Positions 1 to 6,608 of a stretch of DNA of 17,897 nucleotides are shown here, in pieces (the stretch's first letter is position 1; every line of letters starts with the position of its first letter). The notes below the pieces were generated by a model. The model searched no databases. It saw nothing but the letters and a program-made list of their open reading frames with translations, and was not told the DNA's origin. This DNA comes from HRBIN12 sp964640965. Lineage in GTDB: Bacteria; Actinomycetota; UBA4738; HRBIN12. The position numbers were made by a program, and so were the translations under genes. Location: contig CAZXJB010000052.1 in the NCBI GenBank assembly GCA_964640965.1, forward strand, positions 1 to 17,897, given 5' to 3'.

Positions 1-398
1 CGGCGATGCTCGTCACCCGTGAGCGGCGGGCCGCCGGGGTGACGCCGGCGGCGGTGCGGGCCTCGGCGGGCGCGCTGCTGCACCTGCCGCACGCCCGGGT
101 CGCGAACATCGCCCGCGCGCTCGAGCGCCTGCGCGACCTCGGCTTCACCGTGGTGGGGCTCGAGGGCCGGGCGTCCCGGGGGATCGACGAGGAACCCTGC
201 CCGGCGGGCCGGATCGCGCTCGTCGTGGGCAGCGAGGACCGGGGGCTCTCCCGCTTGACGCGGGAGGCGTGCGACGTCCTCGTGGCGCTGCCGATGCGCG
301 GCCGGGTGGGCTCGCTGAACGCCTCGGCGGCCCTGGCCGCCGCCCTGTACGGCTACGTCCTCCCCTCGCGCCGCCGGGGCGAGGCCGGTCCGGCGTAG
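1..398 (+). CDS. rlmB: 23S rRNA 2'-O-methyltransferase RlmB, SPOUT/TrmH family (C-terminal part, cut by window start)
   Basis: This is the C-terminal catalytic half of a SpoU/TrmH-family RNA ribose methyltransferase; codons run from base 3, and the 5' part lies outside the window. Visible family motifs include SAGALLHLPHARV, typical of RlmB, then the SAM-binding knot segment with GSEDRG and the final motif SLNASAALAAALY. RlmB proteins use S-adenosylmethionine to methylate the 2'-OH of a guanosine in the peptidyl-transferase region of 23S rRNA (G2251 in E. coli numbering). The SLN motif and the GSE glycine/glutamate are intact, so the visible part looks functional. The ATG at base 6 is internal, not the start, because homologues have an N-terminal substrate-binding domain upstream. 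The stop codon TAG doubles as the first three bases of a possible -10 element for the following tRNA. Assignment to RlmB rather than another TrmH paralogue rests on motif resemblance only. Confidence 0.85.
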   Translation, partial: AMLVTRERRAAGVTPAAVRASAGALLHLPHARVANIARALERLRDLGFTVVGLEGRASRGIDEEPCPAGRIALVVGSEDRGLSRLTREACDVLVALPMRGRVGSLNASAALAAALYGYVLPSRRRGEAGPA

Positions 399-401
399 AC
401 T
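396..401 (+). promoter_or_regulatory. Candidate -10 element (TAGACT) for tRNA-Thr
   Basis: TAGACT fits the TAnnnT form of a housekeeping -10 box and ends 8 bases before the first base of the mature tRNA, so a transcript from it would begin at or next to the tRNA 5' end. It overlaps the stop codon of the upstream methyltransferase. No convincing -35 is visible at the usual distance. The same hexamer type at the same spacing precedes the glutamate dehydrogenase start. Transcription may also simply read through from upstream. Confidence 0.35.
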
Positions 402-409
402 CCAGGCGC

Positions 410-482
410 GCCGGCGTAGCTCAGCTGGGAGAGCAGCGGTCTTGTAAACCGCAGGTCGTCGGTTCGAGTCCGACCGCCGGCT
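410..482 (+). tRNA. tRNA-Thr (anticodon TGT)
   Basis: A complete 73-base cloverleaf can be drawn by eye. The acceptor stem is GCCGGCG pairing with CGCCGGC, the D arm is GCTC/GAGC, and the anticodon stem is GCGGT/ACCGC around the loop CTTGTAA, giving anticodon TGT at 443-445, which reads ACA. The variable loop is AGGTC, and the T arm is GTCGG/CCGAC with loop TTCGAGT. The discriminator base is T482. CCA is not encoded, so it must be added after transcription. The gene begins 11 bases after the methyltransferase stop and faces the serine protease gene, with a strong hairpin between them. Confidence 0.96.
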
Positions 483-509
483 CGGGCGTGGAGGTCAGCG
501 ACGGAGGGC

Positions 510-537
510 GGAGGGGCGGCCCGACGGCCGCCCCTCC
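510..537. terminator. Perfect 12-bp hairpin, probable bidirectional terminator
   Basis: GGAGGGGCGGCC at 510-521 and its exact reverse complement at 526-537 flank a four-base loop, CGAC. The hairpin sits between the 3' end of tRNA-Thr (plus strand) and the stop codon of the serine protease (minus strand), where convergent transcripts would meet. There is no T-run on either side, so it is either a high-GC terminator that works without a U tract or a transcript-stabilising hairpin. Confidence 0.7.
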
Positions 538-557
538 AACCGCCCCATGCATGGACC

Positions 558-1394
558 TCAGCGCAGGTAGCTGCCGAAGGTCCCGTACAGCCAGTCCAGG
601 TCGTCCGAGCGGTCCACCCGGTAGACGCCGCCGGTGCCCCCGCAGGTCCAGTTCAGGCCGAACGAGGTCACCCCGCCGATCACGTTGCTCGTGCCGACGA
701 AGTTCGGCCCACCGGAGTCCCCGAAGCACGTGCCCCCCGAGCTCGCGTTGTTCGAGAGCACGAGGGAGCCGTCGCCGGTGAAGCCCGTGTTGATCTGCAC
801 GAGGTAGGGGGAGGCGACCATCCGGATCCGGGTGGCCTCGTCCTTCCAGCCCGCGGCGTCCGGGAACGCCTTCTGGAGGCCGTAGCCAACCGCCGTGAAC
901 CGGGTGCTCCGGCGCGGCCTCAGTCGGTCGAGCTCGTTCAGCGAGGGAAGTTCGCCGTACCCGAGACCGGTCACCTCCTCGTCCAGCACGACGACGCCGA
1001 GGTCGTGGAGCCAGAAGGCGTCCGGGTCGTACTGCGGGTGGGTGTACGGGGTGCCGCCCACGTCGCCCGTGCAGGGGTAGCCCGTGATGCCCGCGCACCG
1101 GTCGGATCCGGAGGCCGGGTAGCCCGTCGCGAGCTCGATCGGACCGGGCTCGAACCAGATCTCGACGTGGGCCGCCGGCGCCTCGGTGCAGTGCCCCGCG
1201 GTGAGGAACAGGCGCGGCGCGATCAGCGTCCCGCTGCACCGCCACTGCGGGTTGCCCTGGGCGTCCTGCGCGACCATGAGCCCGACGTACGGGTGGCCGT
1301 CCTCGTCGGGCACGCCGTCGGTGATCGCCGCGGCCGGCAGCGCGAGCGCCAGCGCCAGGGCGAGCGCAGCCAGGACGACGAGCGTCCGTCTCAT
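558..1394 (-). CDS. Secreted S1-family (trypsin-fold) serine protease
   Basis: A 278-residue protein. Residues 1-23 form a signal peptide: an Arg-Arg start, an Ala/Leu-rich core and an AAA cleavage site. The catalytic triad is clear: His68 in TAGHC, Asp131 in HDLGVV and Ser227 in GDSGGP. Cysteines 53 and 69 match the conserved His-loop disulfide, and Cys223 with the later NWTC cysteine match the Ser-loop disulfide. The position equivalent to chymotrypsin 189 appears to be Gly221 rather than Asp, so trypsin-like Arg/Lys specificity is not expected. Cleavage after AAA would expose Ile24-Thr-Asp-Gly, the counterpart of the mature IVGG amino terminus, so no propeptide seems to be present. The ATG start is supported by AAGGAGGT at 1399-1406 on the minus strand. 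The gene is transcribed toward tRNA-Thr and ends at the shared hairpin. Its natural substrate cannot be read from the sequence. Confidence 0.93.
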   Translation of the reverse strand: MRRTLVVLAALALALALALPAAAITDGVPDEDGHPYVGLMVAQDAQGNPQWRCSGTLIAPRLFLTAGHCTEAPAAHVEIWFEPGPIELATGYPASGSDRCAGITGYPCTGDVGGTPYTHPQYDPDAFWLHDLGVVVLDEEVTGLGYGELPSLNELDRLRPRRSTRFTAVGYGLQKAFPDAAGWKDEATRIRMVASPYLVQINTGFTGDGSLVLSNNASSGGTCFGDSGGPNFVGTSNVIGGVTSFGLNWTCGGTGGVYRVDRSDDLDWLYGTFGSYLR

Positions 1395-1426
1395 GCGGAC
1401 CTCCTTCCGGTCGTGCTTCCGTCCGT

Positions 1427-1470
1427 GGGTCCGGACCCCTCCTTCCTAGCAGGGATGGGGCCCTTCGACA
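1427..1470 (-). promoter_or_regulatory. Weak candidate promoter and palindrome upstream of the protease
   Basis: Read on the minus strand, TGTCGA (1465-1470) and TAGGAA (1443-1448) are separated by 16 bases, and the expected start site falls on a perfect 12-base palindrome, GGGTCCGGACCC (1427-1438), which could be an operator. The -35 match is poor. The 127-base gap upstream of the protease is the natural place for its own promoter, but the exact assignment is tentative. Confidence 0.25.
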
Positions 1471-1503
1471 TCGGCCGAACGGCCCCGGCCCGCCGGGATG
1501 GGG

Positions 1504-1517
1504 GAGCCGCGCGGCTC
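1504..1517 (-). terminator. Short palindromic hairpin just after the deacylase stop codon
   Basis: GAGCCGCGCGGCTC is a perfect 14-base palindrome lying four bases beyond the stop codon of the minus-strand deacylase gene. It could form a 5-bp stem with a GCGC loop. It has no T-run and is short, so it may be a weak terminator or mere GC-rich chance. Confidence 0.25.
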
Positions 1518-1521
1518 GGCC

Positions 1522-3108
1522 TCAGCGCTCGCCGCGACGGAGGACGCGGCCCGCGCGCTCGCGGGGCTCGCCGTCGAAGGCCACCCGGCCGTTCACGAGC
1601 ACGAGCCGGACGCCCTCGGCGAAGGCGTGGGGGCGCTCGTAGGTCGCCGTGTCGGCGACGCGCGCCGGGTCGAACAGGACGAGGTCGGCGTAGGCGCCGG
1701 GCTCGATCCGCCCCCGGCTCGCGAGCCCGAACCGATCGGCCGGCAGGGCCGTCATCTTCCGGACCGCCGTCTCGAGTGGTAGCAGGCGCTCCTCGCGCAC
1801 GTAGCGCCCGAGCACGCGGACGAACGTCCCGTAGTAGCGCGGGTGCACGGCGTGAGCGCCGAGCGGCCCGGCGGGCGAGATCGCGATCCCGTCGCTCGCC
1901 ACGAACACGTCGGGCCGCGCGAGGATGGTCCGGACGTCGTCCTCGTGCATCCCGTGCCCGAGCATGCCGGCGAAGCGGTCGGCGGCGAGGAGCTCCGCGA
2001 TCACCTCGACGGGGGCGCGGCCCCGCTCCGCCGCGAGCTCGGCGATGCTGCGGCCCGAGAGCTCGGGCGCGGGCGGGAAGGAGCCGAGCATCACGCGGTC
2101 CCACCCGAGGGTCCCGCCGACCCCCTCGTGGCCGGGCTCGCCCTCCTCGATCGCCCGCTCCAGGCGGGCCCGGGCCTCCGGGTCGGCGAGCACCGCGGGG
2201 AGCTCGGAGGGGCTCACCCACGGGGGGAGGACGGCCGCGAGCTCCGTCTCCCAGGCGGTGTAGGGGTACTGGTCGGCGGAGACGTCGTCGCCGGCGCGCC
2301 GGCGCTCGTCGAGGAGCTCGAGCAGCTCCGCGGCGCGGCCCCACATCGTCCGACCCTCGACCTTGAGGTGGCTCACGTGGGCGGGGACCCCGGCCCGGCG
2401 CCCGATCTCGATGCACTCGGCGACGGCCTCGAGGACGCGCTCCCCCTCGCCGCGCACGTGGCTCGCGTAGACCCCGCCGCCCGTCGCCAGCGTCGAGGCG
2501 AGCGCCACGATCTCCTCGGTCGTCGCGTACCGGCCGGGCGCGTAGATCAGGCCGGTGGACAGGCCGAGCGCGCCCTCCTCGAGGGCCTCGGCGAGGAGGC
2601 GGCGCATCGCCGTGAGCTCCTCAGGCGTGGGGGCTCGGCGCTGGTCCTCGCGGAGGACCGCCTCGCGGAGGGTCCCGTGGCCGACGAGGGCCCCGACGTT
2701 CAGCGCGGGGCCACACGCCTGCACCGCCTCCAGGTACCCGCCGAAGGAGCTCCAGGTCGGGCCGAGCTCGCCTGGGGGCGCGCCCGCGAGGGCCGCGAGC
2801 TCCGGCACGCCCTCGGCGGGGAAGGCCGAGCTGCCGCAGTTGCCGACGACGCACGTCGTCACCCCCTGGCGGAGGTAGCTCTCCATGCCGGGCTCGGTGA
2901 AGGGGCTGAGGTCGGAGTGCTGGTGGACGTCGACGAACCCCGGGGCGAGCACGAGGCCCGAGGCCTCGATCCGCCGGGCCGCCGGCGGCTCGGGCTGGCC
3001 CTCGCGCAGGACGGCCTCGATCCGGTCGCCCCGCACCGCCACGGCGCCCACGAAGGCCGGGCCGCGGGCGCCGTCCACCACCCGGGCGCCGGTGATCAGC
3101 AGGTCCAC
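1522..3108 (-). CDS. N-acyl-D-amino-acid deacylase (D-aminoacylase), amidohydrolase superfamily
   Basis: A 528-residue metal-dependent amidohydrolase that should remove the acyl group from N-acyl-D-amino acids, giving a free D-amino acid and a carboxylate. The N-terminal beta-sandwich segment (LLITGARVVDG) is followed by the metal motif PGFVDVHQHSD with His62 and His64. The family-specific metal cysteine is Cys91 in GNCG, further ligands are His217 (SHVRGE) and His247 (SHLK), and the catalytic Asp406 lies in ASDG. The closing composite domain ends with GAYADLVLFD and VLVNGRV. All expected ligands are present, and the length matches the family. The start codon is GTG with a weak ribosome-binding site (GAGGG). 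It follows the transporter stop codon by 10 bases, so the two are probably co-transcribed. No signal peptide is present, so it is cytoplasmic. Related amidohydrolases such as dihydroorotase lack the GNCG motif. Confidence 0.93.
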   Translation of the reverse strand: MDLLITGARVVDGARGPAFVGAVAVRGDRIEAVLREGQPEPPAARRIEASGLVLAPGFVDVHQHSDLSPFTEPGMESYLRQGVTTCVVGNCGSSAFPAEGVPELAALAGAPPGELGPTWSSFGGYLEAVQACGPALNVGALVGHGTLREAVLREDQRRAPTPEELTAMRRLLAEALEEGALGLSTGLIYAPGRYATTEEIVALASTLATGGGVYASHVRGEGERVLEAVAECIEIGRRAGVPAHVSHLKVEGRTMWGRAAELLELLDERRRAGDDVSADQYPYTAWETELAAVLPPWVSPSELPAVLADPEARARLERAIEEGEPGHEGVGGTLGWDRVMLGSFPPAPELSGRSIAELAAERGRAPVEVIAELLAADRFAGMLGHGMHEDDVRTILARPDVFVASDGIAISPAGPLGAHAVHPRYYGTFVRVLGRYVREERLLPLETAVRKMTALPADRFGLASRGRIEPGAYADLVLFDPARVADTATYERPHAFAEGVRLVLVNGRVAFDGEPRERAGRVLRRGER

Positions 3109-3118
3109 GGCCCTCGGA

Positions 3119-4327
3119 TCAGCGGGTGACGGCGTGGAGCCACAGGCCCGAGGTGAACAGGAGCGCCGGGAACACGAACAGCCCCCCGACGAAGACCCAG
3201 AGCCGCCGGCCGGAGGCCACGAGCCAGTCGTTCAGGCCGAGGACCCCGCGCTTGGTCGGGCCGTAGGCGAGCGCCAGGTACGCGATCGAGACGACGGCGA
3301 CCCCGAGGGCCTGCGCGAGCACGATCTGCACCGCGACGGCGTTGCGGAGCAGCATGGCCGCGACGAGCGTGTCGGCGAGCGTCGTGATGTTCGCACCCAT
3401 GATGTAGGGGATCGACTCCTCGCGGTTCACGTACCCGCGGGTCGCGAGCGGCACGAGCACCGTGAGGGCGACCGAGACCGAGAGCGTGAGCGTGGCGACG
3501 GCGCAGCCGATCAGGAACATCGGCCAGGGACGCCGCAGCCAGGCGGCGCGCTCGCGCCCCACCCTCCGCCCGTCCACCTGGGGCAGCACGCGATCCAGCA
3601 GCTTGAAGGACAGGAGGATGACGCCGAGGCCGAGCGGGAGCAGGATCCAGCCCGGCAGCAGGCGCACGACGGGGTCCTGGACGGGACCCCACAGCAGGTC
3701 GACGAGGCTCGCCACCTCCCCCGAGGTGCGCCAGTGGATGCCCGCGAGCGCCCCCGAGCGCAGGATCGCGTAGGCGAGCACCATCCCGGGCAGGTACGTG
3801 AGCGCCGTGAGCGAGAGCGCGAGGATCCCCATCCCGACCGACTCCTCGCGGCGCGCCCCGCGGTTGCGCATCGCGTAGAGGAAGCCGACGAGCAGCACCA
3901 CGAAGGAGGCGCCGAGGCGCGAGCCGGTCAGCATCGTGAAGGTCTGCAGCTCGGTGATGGCGCCCCCCGCGAACAGGCCGAGGGAGACCGCCGCGACCGG
4001 CGAGCCGGACAGGACCAGGTAGGCCCCGAGCCACCCCGCGCCGAGCGTCGCGGCGCCGTTGCCGAAGAAGACGCTCTCGCGGACCTGCGGCGCGATCGCC
4101 GCCGCGCCCGCCCTCATGAGCTGCAGGGCAAGGACGAGGAGGTACAGGGCGCCGAGCCCGCTCGCGACCCGGGCGGCGACCCTCGGCCAGGCGTGCTCCC
4201 GCGCGACCGGGATCGCCGCCGGCGCCTCGGTGCGGACGGCGAGGCCGGGGGCGACGGCCGGCGGGTCGTCGTCGGATGGGGGGCCCTCAGGGGTCCCGCG
4301 GGGGCGGTCGTCGGTCGCGTCGGCCAT
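3119..4327 (-). CDS. Sodium/phosphate-symporter-like membrane protein
   Basis: A 402-residue polytopic membrane protein resembling the bacterial Na/Pi-cotransporter family. A hydrophilic Asp/Pro-rich N-terminus of about 48 residues is followed by roughly eight or nine hydrophobic segments (near 53-75, 97-120, 138-152, 165-188, 222-245, 268-293, 310-328, 331-355 and 375-397). The family's two-fold repeat is visible: SGSP (107-110) with TGSRLGASF (134-142) in the first half, and SVSVALTVLVP (283-293) with GANITTLAD (311-319) in the second, the latter matching the GANIGTT-type signature. I chose the ATG at 4325-4327; the reading frame stays open for 55 more codons upstream, but that stretch is low-complexity and lies in the divergent promoter region. 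No good ribosome-binding site precedes the ATG, so the start is uncertain. The gene is first in a probable operon with the D-aminoacylase. Phosphate as substrate is assumed from family naming only. Confidence 0.78.
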   Translation of the reverse strand: MADATDDRPRGTPEGPPSDDDPPAVAPGLAVRTEAPAAIPVAREHAWPRVAARVASGLGALYLLVLALQLMRAGAAAIAPQVRESVFFGNGAATLGAGWLGAYLVLSGSPVAAVSLGLFAGGAITELQTFTMLTGSRLGASFVVLLVGFLYAMRNRGARREESVGMGILALSLTALTYLPGMVLAYAILRSGALAGIHWRTSGEVASLVDLLWGPVQDPVVRLLPGWILLPLGLGVILLSFKLLDRVLPQVDGRRVGRERAAWLRRPWPMFLIGCAVATLTLSVSVALTVLVPLATRGYVNREESIPYIMGANITTLADTLVAAMLLRNAVAVQIVLAQALGVAVVSIAYLALAYGPTKRGVLGLNDWLVASGRRLWVFVGGLFVFPALLFTSGLWLHAVTR

Positions 4328-4524
4328 GCGTGTCGGCTGGGGAGGCTCGTGCCACGCTATCGGTTCGGTCGGGCTCCGGCAACCTCGCCCGCCCGTCCCC
4401 CCCGTCGTGCGGTGGCCCGGCACGGAGGGCGGTCGAAGGTCCCGAGCGCATCGGGCGAAAGGACCCCTGGCCGGTCCGGTTTCGACTGCCACCCTAGGGT
4501 CCGGAACCGAGCAAGGGGTGCGAG
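4328..4524. other. Divergent intergenic region between the transporter and sulfur operons
   Basis: These 197 bases separate genes pointing away from each other and should hold both promoters. On the plus strand a 10-base palindrome ACCCTAGGGT (4491-4500) contains TAGGGT, a plausible -10 element 24 bases before the dsrE-like ATG, and AAGGGG (about 4515) would serve as ribosome-binding site. On the minus strand TAGCGT lies about 30 bases before the transporter ATG. No convincing -35 boxes and no RNA gene are visible. Confidence 0.4.
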
Positions 4525-4929
4525 ATGGACGACTCGACGCTCTCGCTGGTGCTGTTCTCCGGCACCGACGACAAGCTGAACGCGGCGGCCGTGCTCACGG
4601 CCGGGGCGGCGGCGATGGGCCGCAAGGTGAACATCTTCCTGCAGTACTGGGCGCTCGACGCGTTCCGCGCGGATCGCATCGGCAAGGAGCGCGGCCTCGC
4701 GCCCGAGGCGGGGCCGGAGGGCGCCGAGGCCTACCGCAGGCACGGCGGCCAGCACTGGAGCGAGATCCTCCGCCAGGCCAAGGAGATCGGCGACGTGAAG
4801 ATCCACGCCTGCTCGCTCTCCATGGAGATGTTCGGCCTCACGGTCGAGGATCTCGACCCGCTGGTGGACGACCAGGAGGGCGTGGCGTCGTTCTTCATGG
4901 ACGCCGACGGCCCGGTGACCTTCATCTAA
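4525..4929 (+). CDS. DsrE-family sulfur carrier protein (first copy)
   Basis: A 134-residue DsrE/DsrF-like protein with a small Rossmann-like fold. The N-terminal strand LSLVLFSGTDDKLNAA, the hydrophobic helix and strand around VNIFLQYWALDAF, and Cys96 in KIHACSLSMEMFGL match the family pattern, in which this cysteine carries persulfide or thiosulfonate sulfur. The C-terminus FFMDADGPVTFI closely parallels the end of the second DsrE-like protein at 6609-7139, so the two are paralogues. The start is supported by AAGGGG upstream. It is the first gene of a five-gene run and precedes the first TusA-like gene by 14 bases. A plausible role is accepting sulfur from its TusA neighbour in the cytoplasm, inferred from known TusA-DsrE transfer in sulfur oxidisers. 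The exact partner and direction of transfer are not shown. Confidence 0.85.
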   Translation: MDDSTLSLVLFSGTDDKLNAAAVLTAGAAAMGRKVNIFLQYWALDAFRADRIGKERGLAPEAGPEGAEAYRRHGGQHWSEILRQAKEIGDVKIHACSLSMEMFGLTVEDLDPLVDDQEGVASFFMDADGPVTFI

Positions 4930-4943
4930 GGGAGGTGGGGAAG

Positions 4944-5183
4944 ATGGCGACGGTCAACATCGACCGCTCGATCGATGCCCGAGGGATGCCCTGCCCGGGG
5001 CCGCTCATGAGCCTCATCGGCGCCATCCGTGAGGGCGAGGTCGGGAACGTGATCGAGGTGCTCTCGAGCGACGAGGGCTCGAAGACGGACATCCCGGCCT
5101 GGGTGGCGAAGGCGGGGCACGAGCTCGTGGAGGTCGTCCCCGAGGACGGGTTCACGCGCTTCATCGTCCGGAAGGCGAGGTGA
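4944..5183 (+). CDS. TusA-like sulfur carrier protein (first copy)
   Basis: A 79-residue TusA/SirA-family protein. The hallmark CPxP motif is present as Cys17-Pro-Gly-Pro within IDARGMPCPGPLM, followed by a helix, the strand VIEVLSSDEGSKTDIPAW and the closing strand GFTRFIVRKAR. The cysteine would carry a persulfide. The ATG is preceded by a strong GGGAGGTGGGG ribosome-binding site. It sits between the first DsrE-like protein and the flavoprotein (six bases to the next start), suggesting it receives sulfur produced by the oxidoreductase or passes sulfur to DsrE. TusA proteins also serve tRNA thiolation and molybdenum-cofactor synthesis, but the flavoprotein context favours inorganic sulfur metabolism. 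Confidence 0.88.
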   Translation: MATVNIDRSIDARGMPCPGPLMSLIGAIREGEVGNVIEVLSSDEGSKTDIPAWVAKAGHELVEVVPEDGFTRFIVRKAR

Positions 5184-5189
5184 CCGGCG

Positions 5190-6368
5190 ATGCCGGCCAA
5201 GGTGGTCGTCCTCGGCGGAGGCGTCGGCGGCACCCTGGTCGCGAACCTCCTCGCGAAGGAGCTCGGCCGCGAGGGCAGGGTCACGGTGGTGGACCCGACC
5301 GGTATGCACCACTACCAGCCGGGGTACCTCTACGTCGCGCTCGGTCAGGCGAACGGGCGCTGGCTCGTGCGGGACGAGCGGACGCTCCTGCGTCGCGAGG
5401 TCGACCTCGTGATCGAGCAGGCGACGAAGGTCGATCCCGCCGAGGGGCGCGTGCACCTCGCCCGCGGCGGCACGCTCGAGTACGACTACCTCGTGTTCGC
5501 GACGGGCGCGAGGCTCGTGCCCGACCAGGTCCCCGGGCTGGTGCAGGGCGCGCACGAGTTCTACTCGCTCGAGGGGGCGCAGCGCCTGCGCGAGGCGCTG
5601 CGGCGCTTCCGCGGCGGGAGGATCCTCGTGGGGGTCGCCGGGGTCCCGTACAAGTGCCCGCCGGCGCCGGTGGAGTTCGTGTTCATGGTCGAGGATCACC
5701 TGCGGCGGCGCGGGATCCGCGATCGGAGCGAGGTCACCCTGCTCTCGCCCCTGAACCGGGCGTTCACGATCGAGTCGGCCTCGAAGGTGATCCAGCCCAT
5801 CATGGAGCAGCGTGGGATCAAGCTCGTGACGTTCTTCAACGTCGAGGAGGTCGATCCCTCGGCCGGCACGGTCTCCTCGCTGGAGGGCGAGAAGCTCGAG
5901 TACGACCTGCTCGTGCTGGTCCCGCCCCACCGGGGGCAGCGGGTCGTCGTGGACTCCGGGCTCGGCGACGTCGCGGGGTGGCTGCCGACCGACCGCCACA
6001 CCCTCCAGGTGGAGGGTCACGAGCGGATCTTCGCCATCGGGGACGCGACGAACCTGCCGATCAGCAAGTCCGGCTCGACGGCCCACTTCGAGGCGCCGGT
6101 CGTCGCGAGCCGCATCGCGTCGCTCGTGCGCGGCACGGCGCCGAACGAGAACTACGGCGGGCGCGTGATGTGCTTCCTCGAGACCGGGAACCGCAAGGCG
6201 ACGGTCCTGCGGTTCGACTACGAGCACCCGCCCGCGCCGCCCCAGCCGAACCTCATCTGGCACTCGGCCAAGTGGCTCTTCAACCGCCTGTACTGGGAGA
6301 CGGTCCCGCAGGGCCGGCTCCCCGAGGAGATGCCGGTGCCGATCCCGACGGGAAGGAGCGAGTCATGA
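5190..6368 (+). CDS. sqr: Sulfide:quinone-oxidoreductase-like FAD flavoprotein
   Basis: A 392-residue two-dinucleotide-binding-domain flavoprotein. FAD-binding GGGVGGT lies at 9-15, YDYLVFATGARLVPD at 98-112, and the second FAD motif FAIGDATNLP at 281-290 followed by SKSGSTAHFEA. There are only two cysteines, Cys156 in YKCPPAP and Cys328 in VMCFLETGN, at the positions of the redox-active pair in sulfide:quinone oxidoreductase and flavocytochrome c sulfide dehydrogenase; a third cysteine found in some classes near residue 128 is absent. The aromatic, basic C-terminal helix (WHSAKWLFNRLYW) is a likely membrane-surface anchor for reaching quinone. The expected reaction is sulfide oxidation to sulfane sulfur or polysulfide with electrons to quinone. 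It overlaps the next tusA-like gene by four bases (ATGA). A related NADH:quinone-type flavoprotein without sulfide activity is the main alternative. Confidence 0.85.
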   Translation: MPAKVVVLGGGVGGTLVANLLAKELGREGRVTVVDPTGMHHYQPGYLYVALGQANGRWLVRDERTLLRREVDLVIEQATKVDPAEGRVHLARGGTLEYDYLVFATGARLVPDQVPGLVQGAHEFYSLEGAQRLREALRRFRGGRILVGVAGVPYKCPPAPVEFVFMVEDHLRRRGIRDRSEVTLLSPLNRAFTIESASKVIQPIMEQRGIKLVTFFNVEEVDPSAGTVSSLEGEKLEYDLLVLVPPHRGQRVVVDSGLGDVAGWLPTDRHTLQVEGHERIFAIGDATNLPISKSGSTAHFEAPVVASRIASLVRGTAPNENYGGRVMCFLETGNRKATVLRFDYEHPPAPPQPNLIWHSAKWLFNRLYWETVPQGRLPEEMPVPIPTGRSES

Positions 6369-6598
6369 GCATGCAGGTCGCGAAGACCCTGGACCTGAAG
6401 GGCCTGTCCTGCCCGCTGCCGATCGTGAAGACCGCGCAGGCGATCAAGGAGCTCGCCTCGGGCGAGCTGCTCGAGGCGCTCGCCACGGACCCGGGCTCGG
6501 TCGCGGACTTCAAGGCGTGGTGCAGCTCGACCGGGAACGAGCTCATCGAGCAGACCGAGCAGGACGGCGTCTTCCGGTTCGTGATCCGCAAGAAGTGA
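6365..6598 (+). CDS. TusA-like sulfur carrier protein (second copy)
   Basis: A 77-residue TusA-family protein with Cys16-Pro-Leu-Pro in LDLKGLSCPLPIVKTAQAI, closer to the classical TusA consensus than the first copy, plus an extra cysteine at position 53 (KAWCSST). It ends in FRFVIRKK, parallel to the first copy's FIVRKAR. The start ATG overlaps the flavoprotein stop as ATGA, with AAGGAG just upstream, so translation is probably coupled to the flavoprotein. This suggests it is the immediate acceptor of the flavoprotein's sulfur, which is inference. The downstream DsrE2-like gene follows after 10 bases. Confidence 0.9.
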   Translation: MSMQVAKTLDLKGLSCPLPIVKTAQAIKELASGELLEALATDPGSVADFKAWCSSTGNELIEQTEQDGVFRFVIRKK

Positions 6599-6608
6599 GG
6601 TGAGCGCG

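Noticed and set aside
456..482. tRNA-Thr 3' end as an attachment site for an integrated element
   Set aside because: I found no second copy of the T-arm/acceptor sequence in the window and no integrase, so there is no direct evidence of integration.
4329..4492. A 55-codon N-terminal extension of the transporter frame
   Set aside because: The extension is Arg/Pro/Gly-rich, has no membrane or targeting character, and occupies the region expected to hold the divergent promoters; the ATG at 4327 starts a more typical protein.
4478..4500. TTTCGAC and TAGGGT as a full -35/-10 promoter for the sulfur operon
   Set aside because: The spacing is only about nine bases, too short for a standard promoter; only the -10-like element was kept as a possibility.
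5696..6001. Antisense ORFs across the sulfur operon
   Set aside because: They lack motifs and ribosome-binding sites and mirror codon structure of the strongly supported plus-strand genes.
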